This document shows positions 1 through 9,948 of a stretch of DNA of 64,000 nucleotides, piece after piece. Made by a program: the position numbers and the translations under genes. Location: assembly GCA_001544655.2 (NCBI GenBank), contig FCOD02000005.1:298440-362439 (forward strand), written 5' to 3'. The notes below the pieces were generated by a model. It was not told the origin of the DNA, searched no databases, and saw only the letters and a list, made by a program, of their open reading frames with translations. How positions within the stretch are numbered: position 1 is the stretch's first letter; the number at the start of each line of letters is the position of its first letter. This stretch comes from Caballeronia turbans. GTDB taxonomy: Bacteria > Pseudomonadota > Gammaproteobacteria > Burkholderiales > Burkholderiaceae.

Positions 1-278
1 TCCAGCGTCGCGCCGATATCGAGATTCACGGCCACGTCCCGCGACGCGTCGCGCCGTTTCCGGCTGCCGAAGCGCGAGCGCCGCAGCACCGCGACGGCGA
101 TCAGCGCGATCACGGCCGCCGCGCCCATTTGCACATGCGGCAACGCGCCTGACACGTAAGCGATGCCGCCGGCGATCATCCCCAGCGCGATCATGAGCAG
201 ATAGAACGTGCCGGTGAACAGCTCCGCGACGATCAGCGCGCCCGCCGCGACCCACCAGATCAATCCACTCGTCACCAT
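1..278 (-). CDS. NfeD-like membrane protein, 5' part only
   Basis: The first 92 codons of a minus-strand gene whose 3' end lies outside the window. The visible protein starts MVTSGLIWWVAAGALIVAE and has two to three hydrophobic stretches over about residues 5-63, followed by a basic segment (RRSRFGSRKRR). This matches the short NfeD/YbbK family, in which a membrane anchor precedes a C-terminal OB-fold domain that is cut off here. NfeD proteins usually pair with a stomatin/SPFH protein, and the next gene beyond the window edge would be the place to look. The family role is membrane organisation or quality control and is poorly defined. The start is the ATG just downstream of the ppsA terminator, so it should have its own promoter or depend on read-through. 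Confidence 0.72.
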   Translation of the reverse strand, partial: MVTSGLIWWVAAGALIVAELFTGTFYLLMIALGMIAGGIAYVSGALPHVQMGAAAVIALIAVAVLRRSRFGSRKRRDASRDVAVNLDIGATL

Positions 279-294
279 CGCCGGTCTCCAAACG

Positions 295-326
295 AAAACA
301 CCCCGGAGAAGTCCGGGGTGTTTTTT
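295..326. terminator. Rho-independent terminator downstream of ppsA
   Basis: A 10-bp GC-rich stem (298-307 with 312-321) and a GAAG loop, followed on the plus strand by six T and preceded by AAAA, which gives a U-rich tail on the minus strand. It lies between the ppsA stop and the start of the NfeD-like gene, so it most likely ends the ppsA transcript. Confidence 0.85.
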
Positions 327-374
327 ATAGCACGCTCGCGCCTTTCCGAAAGCATCCGGAAAGGCACTTCTGAC

Positions 375-2792
375 TTATTTTGACAAGGTCTTAGCCAGTT
401 GCTGCCATGTCTCGATGATCGTGTCCGGATTCAGCGACATCGACTCGATGCCCTGCTTCGCGAGCCACTCCGCGAGGTCCGGATGATCGGACGGGCCCTG
501 GCCGCAAATGCCGACGTACTTGTTCATCCGCAGACACGTTTCGATCGCGCGCTTGAGCATGAACAGCACCGCTTCGTCGCGCTCGTCGAAGTCCGCCGCG
601 AGCAGCTCCATGCCGGAGTCGCGGTCGAGGCCGAGTGTCAACTGCGTCAGATCGTTCGAGCCGATCGAGAAGCCGTCGAAGCGTTCCAGGAACTGCTCGG
701 CGAGAATCGCGTTGGACGGCACTTCGCACATCATCACGAGCTTCAGATCGTTCTTGCCGCGTTCGAGACCGAACTTCTTCAGCAGTTCGACGACGCGATC
801 CGCCTGCTTCACCGTGCGCACGAACGGCACCATGATCTGCACGTTGTCGAGACCCATTTCCTCGCGCACCTTCTTCAGCGCGATGCATTCCATGTGGAAC
901 GCCTCGGCGAAGTCTTCCGCGATATAGCGCGAAGCGCCGCGGAAACCGAGCATCGGATTCTCTTCGTCCGGCTCATAGCGCGAGCCGCCGATCAGCTTCT
1001 TGTACTCGTTCGACTTGAAGTCCGACAGACGCACGATGACGGGCTTCGGATAGAACGCCGCCGCGATCGTGGCGATGCCTTCGGTCAGCTTGTCGACGTA
1101 AAACGCACGGGGCGACGCGTGACCGCGCGCGACGCTCTCGACCGCCTTCTTGAGATCGGCATCGACGTTCGGGTACTCGAGAATCGCCTTCGGATGCACG
1201 CCGATGTTGTTGTTGATGATGAATTCGAGCCGCGCCAGACCAACGCCCGCATTGGGCAACTGCGCGAAGTCGAACGCAAGCTGCGGATTGCCGACGTTCA
1301 TCATGATCTTGACCGGAATCTTCGGCAGTTCGCCGCGCTGCACTTCGGTCACTTCGGTTTCGAGCAGGCCGTCGTAGATCTTGCCTTCGTCACCTTCCGC
1401 ACACGATACCGTGACGAGCGCGCCGTCCTTCAGCACGTCCGTGGCGTCGCCGCAACCGACCACGGCCGGTACGCCCAGTTCACGCGCGATGATCGCCGCG
1501 TGGCACGTACGGCCGCCGCGATTCGTCACGATGGCCGATGCGCGCTTCATCACCGGCTCCCAGTTCGGGTCGGTCATGTCGGCGACGAGCACGTCACCCG
1601 GCTGAACGCGTTCCATTTCCGACGGATCGTGAATCACGCGCACGGGACCCGCGCCGATCTTTTGGCCGATCGCGCGGCCAGTCGCCAGCACGTTCGACTG
1701 ACCCTTGAGCTTGAAGCGCATCTCGGCCTTGCCGGACGCCTGGCTCTTGACCGTTTCCGGGCGCGCCTGGAGGATGAAGATCTTGCCGTCGCGGCCGTCC
1801 TTGCCCCACTCGATGTCCATCGGACGCTGATAGTGCTTCTCGATGATGACCGCGTACTTCGCGAGTTCGATCACGTCTTCGTCGGTGATCGAGAAGCGGT
1901 TGCGCTGCTCGTGCGGCACGTCGACGGTCTTCACCCGGCCCGGCTCACCCGGCTTCGTGAATTCCATCTTGATGAGCTTCGAGCCGATCGAGCGGCGGAT
2001 GATCGGATACTTGCCCTGCTCGAGCGTGGTCTTGAAGACGTGGAACTCGTCCGGATTCACCGCGCCCTGCACGACCGTCTCACCGAGGCCGTAGCTCGAC
2101 GTGATGAACACGGTTTCCTTGAAGCCCGATTCGGTGTCGATGGTGAACATCACGCCCGCCGCGCCGACGTCCGAGCGGACCATGCGCTGCACGCCCGCCG
2201 ACAACGCAACTTCGGCGTGCGTGAAGCCCTTGTGGACGCGATAGGAAATGGCGCGGTCGTTGTAGAGCGACGCGAACACGTGCTTCATGCGATCGAGGAC
2301 GTCCTCGATGCCGACCACGTTCAAATAGCTTTCCTGCTGGCCCGCGAACGATGCGTCCGGCAAGTCCTCGGCGGTCGCGGACGAGCGCACGGCGAATGAA
2401 AGCTCTTCGGGCGAGCTGTTCTGGAGCACCTCGAATCCACGGCGGATTTCGTCTTCGAGACGCGGCTGCATCGGCGCGTCCACGATCCACTGGCGGATTT
2501 CCTTGCCCGCTTCGGCGAGCGCTTTCACGTCGTCGACATCGAGCGTCTCGAGACGCTTGGCGATGCGGTCGGTCAGGTCGTTGTGCTGGAGAAAGTCGCG
2601 GAACGCGAGCGCAGTTGTGGCAAAGCCCGTCGGCACGCGAACGCCGGCTTCGGAAAGCTGGCTGATCATTTCGCCGAGCGACGCATTCTTGCCCCCGACG
2701 ATTTCCACGTCGGTCATTCGCAACTGCTCGAATGGAACTACATACGCCTGATCCTTTGCGACATCTTTCGCAACATTGACTGCGTTAGTCAT
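375..2792 (-). CDS. ppsA: Phosphoenolpyruvate synthase
   Basis: Converts pyruvate, ATP and water to phosphoenolpyruvate, AMP and phosphate, the entry step of gluconeogenesis from three-carbon compounds (cytosol). At 805 residues it is full length. In order it has an N-terminal ATP-grasp domain (with a [20 protein letters not shown] stretch), the swivelling phosphohistidine domain with [15 protein letters not shown], where His431 is the phosphorylated histidine, and a C-terminal PEP/pyruvate TIM barrel with [11 protein letters not shown], catalytic Cys763. Thr429, two residues before the histidine, is the residue that PpsR phosphorylates in the family. The ppsR gene lies divergently upstream. 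The ATG start has an AGGGG element 6-10 bases ahead. Confidence 0.97.
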   Translation of the reverse strand: MTNAVNVAKDVAKDQAYVVPFEQLRMTDVEIVGGKNASLGEMISQLSEAGVRVPTGFATTALAFRDFLQHNDLTDRIAKRLETLDVDDVKALAEAGKEIRQWIVDAPMQPRLEDEIRRGFEVLQNSSPEELSFAVRSSATAEDLPDASFAGQQESYLNVVGIEDVLDRMKHVFASLYNDRAISYRVHKGFTHAEVALSAGVQRMVRSDVGAAGVMFTIDTESGFKETVFITSSYGLGETVVQGAVNPDEFHVFKTTLEQGKYPIIRRSIGSKLIKMEFTKPGEPGRVKTVDVPHEQRNRFSITDEDVIELAKYAVIIEKHYQRPMDIEWGKDGRDGKIFILQARPETVKSQASGKAEMRFKLKGQSNVLATGRAIGQKIGAGPVRVIHDPSEMERVQPGDVLVADMTDPNWEPVMKRASAIVTNRGGRTCHAAIIARELGVPAVVGCGDATDVLKDGALVTVSCAEGDEGKIYDGLLETEVTEVQRGELPKIPVKIMMNVGNPQLAFDFAQLPNAGVGLARLEFIINNNIGVHPKAILEYPNVDADLKKAVESVARGHASPRAFYVDKLTEGIATIAAAFYPKPVIVRLSDFKSNEYKKLIGGSRYEPDEENPMLGFRGASRYIAEDFAEAFHMECIALKKVREEMGLDNVQIMVPFVRTVKQADRVVELLKKFGLERGKNDLKLVMMCEVPSNAILAEQFLERFDGFSIGSNDLTQLTLGLDRDSGMELLAADFDERDEAVLFMLKRAIETCLRMNKYVGICGQGPSDHPDLAEWLAKQGIESMSLNPDTIIETWQQLAKTLSK

Positions 2793-3280
2793 ACAAGCCC
2801 CTAAGGTGGATGGAATTCACGATCGCACGAGTGGGCTCATATGCGGCGGCGCTCATTGGAAGCGCGGACGCATCTCGTACAACCTGTTTGATAAACCATC
2901 GGGGAGCGCGTCACGGGAGCCGGCGCGCGTTGCAAAAAGAAGCGGGACGTCTGAAATCTGCTCGAAACCGTGGGTTTTTGCTGCCAAAACCGACGAACCG
3001 ACCGCGATTTGACGAAAATCCGAATCAATTTCTCCGCAATTGCTTATCGAACAGGTTGCCGCTATTCTACCGTGCCGATTCTCAATTTGTTTCGGCAGAG
3101 ACGGCAATTCCACGGCAGAATCGAAGACTTTTACGCCGTTGGGTTCGCCGGCGCTCATCGCTGGGCAACCAATGTAACACAGGCGCTTTCGTCCGCCGTG
3201 CCGGGCGTTCCCGCGGTTTGTTTCGCGTGTTACCGTTTGAGCGCGCCCGCCCCAACTCGTTCCCATTTGGTCCTTTGCCG
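2793..3280. other. Divergent ppsA/ppsR intergenic region
   Basis: A 488-base gap between divergent ppsA and ppsR. It is less GC-rich than its surroundings around 2880-3110. It must hold promoters for both genes. I see one plausible plus-strand promoter (listed separately) but no convincing operator palindrome, RNA gene or small gene. Open frames here lack ribosome binding sites and known domains. Confidence 0.6.
3040..3068 (+). promoter_or_regulatory. Possible sigma-70 promoter for ppsR
   Basis: TTGCTT (3040-3045), a 17-base spacer, then TATTCT (3063-3068). The spacing is ideal but both boxes match the consensus only partly. If used, transcription would start near 3075, giving a 5' leader of about 200 bases before the ppsR ATG. 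Confidence 0.35.
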
Positions 3281-4099
3281 ATGCCGCCTTCCGTATTCAT
3301 CGTTTCCGACGGGACCGGGATCACTGCCGAAACGTTCGCGCATTCGATCCTCGCCCAGTTCGATCAAAAATTCCGGCTCGTGCGCGTGCCTTTCGTCGAT
3401 TCGATCGACAAGGCGCACGCGACGGTCGAGAAGATCAACGAGGTCGTGGAACTCGATGGCCGCCGGCCGATCGTCTTCACCACGCTCGTCGACAGTGCGT
3501 CGAACGAAGTGGTCAAGCGCTGCAACGCGCTCGTTCTCGACATGTTCCAGACCTTCATCGAGCCCCTCGAGCACGAACTGGAAATGAAGTCGACGCACGC
3601 GATGGGCCGCGTCCACCAGAACGCCGACACCGAGGAATACAAGAACCGCATCGAGGCAATCAACTTCTCGCTCGCGCACGACGACGGCCAGTCCAATCGC
3701 AACCTCGCCGACGCCGATGTCATTCTGGTCGGCGTGTCGCGCAGCGGCAAAACGCCGACGAGCCTCTATCTGGCGATGCAGTACGGCGTGAAGGCCGCGA
3801 ACTATCCGCTGATCCCGGAAGATTTCGAGCGCGGCAAGCTGCCTACGCCTTTGCTCGAACATCGGTCGAAGATGTTCGGTCTGTCGATCGACCCACAGCG
3901 GCTCGCGGAAATTCGCAACGAGCGCCGCCCGGGCAGCAAGTACGCGGCGCTGGAGAACTGCCGCTACGAGATCAACGAAGCGGAAATGATGATGAAGCGC
4001 GAAGGCATCAAGTGGCTTTCGTCGACGCACAAGTCGATCGAGGAAATCGCCACGACGATCCTGCAGGAAATCAAGCCGGAACGGCCGTCGTATTACTGA
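3281..4099 (+). CDS. ppsR: PEP synthase regulatory protein (bifunctional kinase/pyrophosphorylase)
   Basis: A 272-residue protein of the DUF299/PpsR family, which inactivates PEP synthase by ADP-dependent phosphorylation of the threonine beside its catalytic histidine and reactivates it by phosphate-dependent removal. The sequence opens [18 protein letters not shown] and has the family P-loop-like motif [11 protein letters not shown] at residues 151-161. The substrate threonine is present in the divergent ppsA. I chose the ATG at 3281 because the family begins at this [10 protein letters not shown] segment. A longer open frame upstream (from 2810) has no family similarity. The gene converges on the TrmH-family gene with only 9 bases between the stops. 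Confidence 0.95.
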   Translation: MPPSVFIVSDGTGITAETFAHSILAQFDQKFRLVRVPFVDSIDKAHATVEKINEVVELDGRRPIVFTTLVDSASNEVVKRCNALVLDMFQTFIEPLEHELEMKSTHAMGRVHQNADTEEYKNRIEAINFSLAHDDGQSNRNLADADVILVGVSRSGKTPTSLYLAMQYGVKAANYPLIPEDFERGKLPTPLLEHRSKMFGLSIDPQRLAEIRNERRPGSKYAALENCRYEINEAEMMMKREGIKWLSSTHKSIEEIATTILQEIKPERPSYY

Positions 4100-4108
4100 A
4101 TCTCCTGC

Positions 4109-4885
4109 TCAGCGCTGCTGGCGGCACTGCTCGAAAAGACAGATCGCCGCCGCGGCCGCCACGTTGAGCGACTCCATGCCGCCCGGCTGCGGAATGGTCA
4201 CGCGATGCGTCACGGCATCGCGCCAGATCTGCGACACGCCCGCGCCTTCGTTGCCGAACACCCACGCAAGCGCCCCCGACAGATCGCAATCGTAGAGCGG
4301 AACGGCGCCGTGCGAATCGGTGATGGTCACGGGCGCATCGAGCCGCGCGATCAGATCCGCAGGCTCCACGTCCTCGAAAATATCCAGCAGGAAGTGCGCA
4401 CCCATTCCCGAGCGCAGTACTTTCGATGACCATGCATATGCGGTGCCCGGCGCGCAGAACACGCGCGTGATGCCCGCAGCCGCCGCGCTGCGCAGAATCG
4501 AGCCGACATTGCCGGCGTCCTGAATGCCGTCGAGGATCACGCACGTTTCGGCGACGCGCGCGGGCAACGCGGCATCGATCTTCTCGACCTGCAGCAACAT
4601 TCCCACGCCGTGCACGACGCTCGAAAGCTGTCCGAAAAGCGCGTCCGGCAACACGACGACACGCTTCTCCTCGATACGCGCGACGATTTCGCGGGCTTCC
4701 TCGTGCGTGAGCGCGCCTTCGGTGACTACGCACGTTTCGGGCTGTCCCGCTGCATCGAGATAAGCCGACGCCAGATGCAGCCCTTCGAGCAGGGCATGCC
4801 CGCTGCGACGCTGCTGCGCGGTCGAGCCGGCCAGCGCCTTGATACGCTTATAGAGCGGATTGTCCCGCGAAGTGATGGATTTCAC
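4109..4885 (-). CDS. TrmH/SpoU-family RNA 2'-O-methyltransferase
   Basis: A 258-residue SPOUT (knotted) methyltransferase that should transfer a methyl group from S-adenosylmethionine to a ribose in rRNA or tRNA. The N-terminal substrate-binding segment (NPLYKRIKAL, then LEGLHLASAYLDA) precedes the catalytic domain with the three family motifs: NVGSILRSAAAAG, VFGNEGAGVSQIW, and near the C-terminus IPQPGGMESLNVAAAAAI. The exact target cannot be read from the sequence. RlmB (G2251 of 23S rRNA) and other TrmH-group enzymes are alternatives. It lies 17 bases after rnhB on the same strand and so is probably the last gene of the long lpx/rnhB transcript. Confidence 0.88.
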   Translation of the reverse strand: MKSITSRDNPLYKRIKALAGSTAQQRRSGHALLEGLHLASAYLDAAGQPETCVVTEGALTHEEAREIVARIEEKRVVVLPDALFGQLSSVVHGVGMLLQVEKIDAALPARVAETCVILDGIQDAGNVGSILRSAAAAGITRVFCAPGTAYAWSSKVLRSGMGAHFLLDIFEDVEPADLIARLDAPVTITDSHGAVPLYDCDLSGALAWVFGNEGAGVSQIWRDAVTHRVTIPQPGGMESLNVAAAAAICLFEQCRQQR

Positions 4886-4902
4886 GTTTGGATTAGTGCC
4901 GC

Positions 4903-5604
4903 TCAGAAGGCACGCGCGTCCGGATCGTCTTCGAGCGTCGAGGCGGCCTGAAGCACTTCAGGCGCGATCTCGGGCAGGACGGAGCCGAACAGGAGATGCG
5001 CCTCGCGCACCGGCGCGAACGAACGCCGATGATGCTCGCACGGGCCGTGCTCGCGCAGCGCCCTGAGATGCTGCGGCGTGCCGTAGCCGGAATGCGCATC
5101 GAAGCCGTAGACCGGATAGGTTTCGTGAAGCTCGACCAGCATGCGATCGCGCGTGACCTTCGCGAGAATCGATGCCGCCGAAATCTGCTTGATGAGCGCG
5201 TCGCCGCCAATCACGGCTTCGGCGCGAATCGACAGAACCGGGCAGCGGTTGCCATCGACCTTGACGAGCGTCGGCGCGACCGACAGTCCTTCCACCGCGC
5301 GCTTCATCGCGAGCATGCTCGCATGCAGGATGTTGATCGTGTCGATTTCCTCGACGCTCGCCGACGCGACGCAATACGCGAGCGCGCGATCGACGATCTT
5401 CTCGTAGAGCTCCTCGCGTCTTTTGGCGGTCAGCGCCTTGGAATCGTCGAGACCGTTGATGCGCGGCCTGGCGGGATCGAAAATCACGGCCGCGGCCACG
5501 ACCGGGCCGGCCAGCGGACCGCGCCCCGCCTCATCGACGCCGCAAACGATGTCGAAAGGTGAACTGAAATCGAGTCCGGCCTGAGCCGATCGTTTCGCCG
5601 CCAT
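4903..5604 (-). CDS. rnhB: Ribonuclease HII
   Basis: Cuts RNA in RNA-DNA hybrids and removes single ribonucleotides misincorporated in DNA. A 233-residue protein with the type 2 RNase H core: [12 protein letters not shown], in which Asp24 and Glu25 are metal-binding catalytic residues, then [18 protein letters not shown], and [12 protein letters not shown] with the later [10 protein letters not shown] block. Its start shares one base with the lpxB stop (TAATG arrangement), so the two are translationally coupled. The lpxA-lpxB-rnhB order is conserved in many proteobacteria. The C-terminal 20 residues are not conserved. Confidence 0.96.
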   Translation of the reverse strand: MAAKRSAQAGLDFSSPFDIVCGVDEAGRGPLAGPVVAAAVIFDPARPRINGLDDSKALTAKRREELYEKIVDRALAYCVASASVEEIDTINILHASMLAMKRAVEGLSVAPTLVKVDGNRCPVLSIRAEAVIGGDALIKQISAASILAKVTRDRMLVELHETYPVYGFDAHSGYGTPQHLRALREHGPCEHHRRSFAPVREAHLLFGSVLPEIAPEVLQAASTLEDDPDARAF

Positions 5605-6770
5605 TATCGCGGGCTCCGCGTTTCGAGCACTCGCGCAACCGCCTCGGCCGCCTTCTGCGCCGTGTTCTGGCGCAGCGCGATGTGCATGTCGGTGAAGATT
5701 TCTGTCAGGGTACGGCGGTTGGCGTCGTCATTCAACTGTTTCAGCGTCGCGTCGGCGAGCGCTTCGGGGGTCGCGAAGTGCTGGAGAATTTCCGGCACGA
5801 CGAAGCGGCCCGCCAGAATGTTCGGCAAACCGACATACGGCAGATAACCCTGCCGCTTCATGATCTGACCAGTCAGCCAGGGCACCTTGTACGAGATGAC
5901 CATCGGCTTCTTGAGCAGCGCCGCTTCCAGCGTCACCGTGCCGCTCTTCACGAGAATCGCGTCGGCGGCGGTCATCGCGGTTTGGGCGCGGCCGTCGGTG
6001 ATCGTCAGTGACAGATGCGGATGCGCGTCCACGAGCGGCTGCAGCAGCGCGCGCAACGCCGGATTCGCGGCGGGCATCAGAAAGCGCACGCCCGGTTCGC
6101 GAAGCTGCATCAGTTCCATCGCGTCGAAGAAGGTCGGACCGATCAGCGAAATTTCGGAGCGTCGGCTGCCCGGCAGCACGGCGATCACAGGGCCGCCTTC
6201 CGCGATACCGAGTTCGCGGCGCGCGCCCATGACGTCCGGCTCGAGCGGAATTTCGTCTGCGAGCGGATGACCGACGTAGCTCGCCGCCACGCCCGCCTTC
6301 GCCAGCAACGCAGTCTCGAACGGAAACACGCACAGCATGTGATCGACCGCTTTCGCGATCTTCTTGATGCGGCCGCCGCGCCAGGCCCAGATCGACGGGC
6401 AGACGAAATGCACGGTCGGAATGCCGGCTTCGCGCAGCGGCTGTTCGAGGCCGAAGTTGAAATCTGGCGCGTCCACGCCGATGAACATCGACGGCGGCTC
6501 CGCAAGCAACTGGCGCTTGATCTCGTTGCGGATACCGAGAATCTCGGGGATATGCTTCAGCGCTTCGACATAGCCGCGTACCGTCAGCTTGTCCATCGGC
6601 CAATGCGCTTCGAAGCCCTCGGCTGTCATGCGGGGGCCGCCGATGCCGCTGTAACGCGTGCCTTCCGGCAGGGTTTGCGCGAGGCCCTTGAGCAGCGAGG
6701 CCGCGAGCAGGTCGCCGGACGGCTCGCCCGCGACCATCGCGATGCGTGGCGGGTTGGTGATCAGGGTCAT
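5604..6770 (-). CDS. lpxB: Lipid-A-disaccharide synthase
   Basis: A peripheral inner-membrane GT-B glycosyltransferase that joins UDP-2,3-diacylglucosamine and lipid X to give the lipid A disaccharide. At 388 residues it is the usual family length. It carries the N-terminal VAGEPSGD motif (residues 13-20), a LPGSRRSEI segment and a C-terminal [11 protein letters not shown] / [13 protein letters not shown] block. The ATG at 6770 was chosen because the protein aligns from [13 protein letters not shown] onward. The open frame continues upstream into lpxA in a different frame and that part is not coding. It lies 11 bases after lpxA. Confidence 0.97.
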   Translation of the reverse strand: MTLITNPPRIAMVAGEPSGDLLAASLLKGLAQTLPEGTRYSGIGGPRMTAEGFEAHWPMDKLTVRGYVEALKHIPEILGIRNEIKRQLLAEPPSMFIGVDAPDFNFGLEQPLREAGIPTVHFVCPSIWAWRGGRIKKIAKAVDHMLCVFPFETALLAKAGVAASYVGHPLADEIPLEPDVMGARRELGIAEGGPVIAVLPGSRRSEISLIGPTFFDAMELMQLREPGVRFLMPAANPALRALLQPLVDAHPHLSLTITDGRAQTAMTAADAILVKSGTVTLEAALLKKPMVISYKVPWLTGQIMKRQGYLPYVGLPNILAGRFVVPEILQHFATPEALADATLKQLNDDANRRTLTEIFTDMHIALRQNTAQKAAEAVARVLETRSPR

Positions 6771-6781
6771 CGGGCAGCGTG

Positions 6782-7570
6782 CTAGCGGATGATGCCGCGC
6801 TGCGACGCCGCGATGAAATCGGAAAATGCCGTGACCGGCTCGTCGCCCTCGCCGCCGGCCGTGCTCAGTTCCTTCAACTGCGCCTTCGCCTCTTCGAGCG
6901 ACAGACCGCTTTTGTAGACGATGCGATACGCCGAGCGCAGCGCGGAGATCGCCTCGGGCGTGAAGCCCCGGCGGCGCAGGCCTTCGACGTTGATGCCATG
7001 CGGCTCCGCCTTGTTGCCGGCCGCGATGACGAAGGGCGGCACGTCCTGCACGAGCGCGGAGGCGCCGCCGAGCATCGAATGCGCGCCGATGCGCACAAAT
7101 TGATGCACGCCCGACATGCCGCCGATGATCGCGTGATCGCCGACGAACACGTGCCCGGCCAGTTGCGCATTGCTCGACATGATGACGTTGTTGCCGAGCC
7201 GGCAGTCGTGGCCGACGTGCACGTACGCCATGATCCAGCAATCGCTGCCGATGGACGTCAGCCCCTGATCCTGCACCGTGCCCGTGTGCAGCGTCGTGAA
7301 TTCGCGGATGGTGTTGCGGTCGCCGATTTCGAGGCGCGTCGGCTCGCCCTTGTACTTCATGTCCTGCGGACGGCCGCCGATCGACGCGTAGTGGCCGATG
7401 CTGTTGTCGCGGCCGATCGTCGTATGGCCTTCGATTACGCTGTGCGAGCCGACGGTCGTGCCCGCGCCGATCACGACGTGCGAACCGACGATCGCGTACG
7501 GTCCGATTTCGACGGACTCGTCGAGCTGGGCGCCCGGCTCGATGATCGCGGTTGGGTGAATCTTGCTCAT
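6782..7570 (-). CDS. lpxA: Acyl-ACP--UDP-N-acetylglucosamine O-acyltransferase
   Basis: First step of lipid A synthesis: moves an R-3-hydroxyacyl chain from ACP to UDP-GlcNAc. A 262-residue left-handed beta-helix protein with many hexapeptide repeats ([20 protein letters not shown] onwards) and the active-site region [10 protein letters not shown]. His121 is the counterpart of the E. coli catalytic His125. The C-terminal helical part includes a [12 protein letters not shown] segment. The start is MSKIHPTA (ATG at 7570), giving exactly the usual family length. The longer open frame upstream is not conserved. It sits between fabZ and lpxB. Confidence 0.97.
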   Translation of the reverse strand: MSKIHPTAIIEPGAQLDESVEIGPYAIVGSHVVIGAGTTVGSHSVIEGHTTIGRDNSIGHYASIGGRPQDMKYKGEPTRLEIGDRNTIREFTTLHTGTVQDQGLTSIGSDCWIMAYVHVGHDCRLGNNVIMSSNAQLAGHVFVGDHAIIGGMSGVHQFVRIGAHSMLGGASALVQDVPPFVIAAGNKAEPHGINVEGLRRRGFTPEAISALRSAYRIVYKSGLSLEEAKAQLKELSTAGGEGDEPVTAFSDFIAASQRGIIR

Positions 7571-7634
7571 GCGCATTTCGCCTATGCTGTTCGTGCTGCT
7601 TGTTACGATGAACGCGGGATGAACGCAAATGCGC

Positions 7635-8093
7635 TCAGGCGTCCGTGGTCTTGACGGTACACATGAGCTCGGCCTCGGCGGCGGTCGCGCCATCGACCTC
7701 GGCGCGCGCCTTGAACTTCCAGATGCCTCGCATGTACCGCTCGAAGTGGACGTTGAGGATCAACTGGTCGCCCGGCTCCACCACGCGCTTGAAGCGCGCA
7801 CCGTCGATGCCGACGAAGTAATAGAGCGTATTGGTCGGATCGTGCGGCTCTTCCGCGAACGTCAGGAGCGCCGCGGTCTGCGCGAGCGCTTCGAGGATCA
7901 GCACGCCCGGCATCACCGGGCGCGTCGGGAAGTGGCCCTGGAAGTACGGTTCGTTGATCGTCACGTTCTTCAACGCTTTGATGCTCTTGTGCGGCTCGAG
8001 TTCGAGCACGCGGTCCACGAGCAGAATCGGGTAGCGGTGCGGCAGCAGCGTGAGGATCTTGTGGATGTCGAGATTGATTTTTTCTGTGCTCAT
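7635..8093 (-). CDS. fabZ: 3-hydroxyacyl-ACP dehydratase FabZ
   Basis: Dehydrates (3R)-hydroxyacyl-ACP in fatty acid elongation and competes with LpxA for hydroxymyristoyl-ACP. A 152-residue hot-dog-fold protein with [13 protein letters not shown] near the N-terminus and the catalytic block [20 protein letters not shown], where His54 and Glu68 form the active site. I start at MSTEKINLD. An ATG five codons earlier is in frame but less likely. It lies between lpxD and lpxA, so hydroxyacyl supply and use are encoded together. Confidence 0.97.
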   Translation of the reverse strand: MSTEKINLDIHKILTLLPHRYPILLVDRVLELEPHKSIKALKNVTINEPYFQGHFPTRPVMPGVLILEALAQTAALLTFAEEPHDPTNTLYYFVGIDGARFKRVVEPGDQLILNVHFERYMRGIWKFKARAEVDGATAAEAELMCTVKTTDA

Positions 8094-8216
8094 GGTCGTT
8101 CTGCTCACGCGCGCGTCGGGCGCGGAAATTTGGGTGGCGGGGCGTATCGGACGCCCGCCCGGAATTGCCTTCTTGCTTCGGCGGCGTGAAAGAGCCGCTC
8201 TGCTCGAGGTTCTTGC

Positions 8217-9320
8217 TTATGCGCCGCCGCTCGTATCGTCACGCTTGCCCGCATCGGCGAGCGCTGACTCCAGCGCCTTGATGCGCTCACGCATCTTGTC
8301 CAGATTGCGCATGATCGCCGCGTTCTTGTTCCAGTCGCCGTGCGGCACTGCCGGAAACGCGCTGGTGTACATGCCGGGCTTCAGAAGCGACTTCGAGACG
8401 CCCGATTGCGCCGTGACGATCACGTAGTCCGCGAGCGTCACATGGCCCGCAATACCGACCGCGCCGCCGATCATGCAATGCTTGCCGATGTTCGTGCTGC
8501 CCGCGATGCCCGCGCACCCGGCGATCACGGTATACGCGCCGATGCGGCAGTTGTGACCGATCTGCACGAGGTTGTCGATCTTCACGCATTCCTCGATGAC
8601 GGTATCTGCCATCGCGCCGCGATCGATCGTCGTGTTCGCACCGATTTCGACGTCGTCGGCGATATCCACCGCGCCGACCTGCGGAATCTTGACCCAACTG
8701 CCGGTGCGCGCATCGCCCTCGCAGACGAAATCCGGCGCGAAGCCGAAGCCGTCCGCGCCGATCACGGCGCCCGCGTGCACGATCACGCGCGCGCCGAGCT
8801 TGCAGCCGTGATAGACGGTCACGTTGGGATACAGATGCACGTCGTCGCCGAGCTTCACGCCGCGGCCGACGACCACACCCGCATCCAGCTTCGCGCGCTC
8901 GCCGACGACCGCGCCCGCCTCCACCGTCACGTGCGGCCCGATCACGGCGCTCGCCGCGACCTTCGCGTCCGGATCGACGTAAGCGCTGGGATGCACGCCT
9001 GGCCTCGCCTTGGGCGTCGCCAGGTCGATGAACGCCTGGGCGACGCGCGCGAAATAAGCGTAGGGGTTCGGCGTGACGATGAAATTACTGCCCGCGCGAT
9101 TCGTCACCTTCTCGAGATCGCCCGGAGAAATCAACACTGCGCCGGCGCGCGTCGTTTCGACTTGCGCCAGATACTTCTGATTCGCGAGAAACGCGAGTTG
9201 CGCGGAGCCAGCCTTGTCGAGGGGCGCGAGACTCCCGACAGCGTGCGCGCCGTCGCCGACCACCTCGCCGCCGAAGCGCTTCACCAGTTCGTCGAGCGTG
9301 ATCGCCATGCCTGATGCCAT
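8217..9320 (-). CDS. lpxD: UDP-3-O-(3-hydroxyacyl)glucosamine N-acyltransferase
   Basis: Third step of lipid A synthesis: N-acylates UDP-3-O-acylglucosamine from hydroxyacyl-ACP. A 367-residue protein with an N-terminal uridine-binding domain ([19 protein letters not shown]) and a hexapeptide beta-helix. [15 protein letters not shown] carries the family catalytic histidine. The C-terminus is a coiled helix ([19 protein letters not shown]). The start may be the ATG at 9308 ([12 protein letters not shown]), which fits homologues, but the ATG at 9320 has the better upstream GAGG/GAG signal. The uncertainty is four codons. A 123-base gap separates it from fabZ. Confidence 0.96.
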   Translation of the reverse strand: MASGMAITLDELVKRFGGEVVGDGAHAVGSLAPLDKAGSAQLAFLANQKYLAQVETTRAGAVLISPGDLEKVTNRAGSNFIVTPNPYAYFARVAQAFIDLATPKARPGVHPSAYVDPDAKVAASAVIGPHVTVEAGAVVGERAKLDAGVVVGRGVKLGDDVHLYPNVTVYHGCKLGARVIVHAGAVIGADGFGFAPDFVCEGDARTGSWVKIPQVGAVDIADDVEIGANTTIDRGAMADTVIEECVKIDNLVQIGHNCRIGAYTVIAGCAGIAGSTNIGKHCMIGGAVGIAGHVTLADYVIVTAQSGVSKSLLKPGMYTSAFPAVPHGDWNKNAAIMRNLDKMRERIKALESALADAGKRDDTSGGA

Positions 9321-9336
9321 CTCGTCTCAGTCCTCG

Positions 9337-9906
9337 TCAGTTCGGGCTCGTGAGCGAGCCCGTGCCGGTCGCACCCGCGGCCAGCGCCTTCAGCACCTGA
9401 TCGGTGATGTCGATGCGCGGGCTCACGTACACCGCCTCCTGCACGATCAGGTCGTAATGCTGCTGCTCGGCAATCTGCTTGATCACCTTGTTGGCCCGGT
9501 CCAGCACTGCCGAGAGCTCCTCGTTGCGGCGCTGGTTCAGGTCCTCGCGGAACTCGCGCTGCTTGCGCTGGAAGTCCGCGTCGAGTTGCGCGAGGTCACG
9601 CTGGCGCGCCGCGCGGTCGGTCGGCGACATCGATGAACCGTTCTTATCGATGTTGTCCGACATCGCCTTCAGGCGCTGCGCCATGTCCTGCAGCGCCTTG
9701 TCGCGCTTGGAGAATTCCTGCTCGAGCTTCGACTGAGCGGCTTTCGCCGCAGCAGATTCGCGCAGGATGCGGTCCGAATTGACCGCAGCGATGCGCGCTT
9801 CCTGAGCACTGGCGGACATCGCCGTACCCAGGCCGAGAACCATCGACAACGCAAGCGCCAGCGCCCTATGTTTCGAATGCTTACCGGTTCCCAAAGTGTT
9901 CCTCAC
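9337..9906 (-). CDS. skp: Periplasmic OmpH/Skp-family chaperone
   Basis: Holds unfolded outer-membrane proteins in the periplasm and delivers them to the BAM complex. The 189 residues comprise a signal peptide (about residues 1-35, hydrophobic ALALALSMVLGLG and an SASA cleavage region), a short beta segment (ARIAAVNSDRIL) and a long charged coiled-coil hairpin rich in Lys, Glu, Arg and Gln, closing with a conserved YDLIVQEAVYVSPRIDIT strand. It lies directly after bamA and before lpxD, the conserved order for envelope assembly. Probably a trimer, as in the family. Confidence 0.93.
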   Translation of the reverse strand: MRNTLGTGKHSKHRALALALSMVLGLGTAMSASAQEARIAAVNSDRILRESAAAKAAQSKLEQEFSKRDKALQDMAQRLKAMSDNIDKNGSSMSPTDRAARQRDLAQLDADFQRKQREFREDLNQRRNEELSAVLDRANKVIKQIAEQQHYDLIVQEAVYVSPRIDITDQVLKALAAGATGTGSLTSPN

Positions 9907-9948
9907 GTTACGTCTGAATGGATGAAGTTCGTGTCCGTCCGGGCGCCT

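Noticed and set aside
2810-3280. N-terminal extension of ppsR
   Set aside because: The open frame extends 157 codons upstream but has no similarity to the family and no ribosome binding site at its start. The family begins at [13 protein letters not shown].
6771-7628. Upstream extension of lpxB
   Set aside because: The frame runs through lpxA in another frame; it reads as basic nonsense ([11 protein letters not shown]) typical of a shadow.
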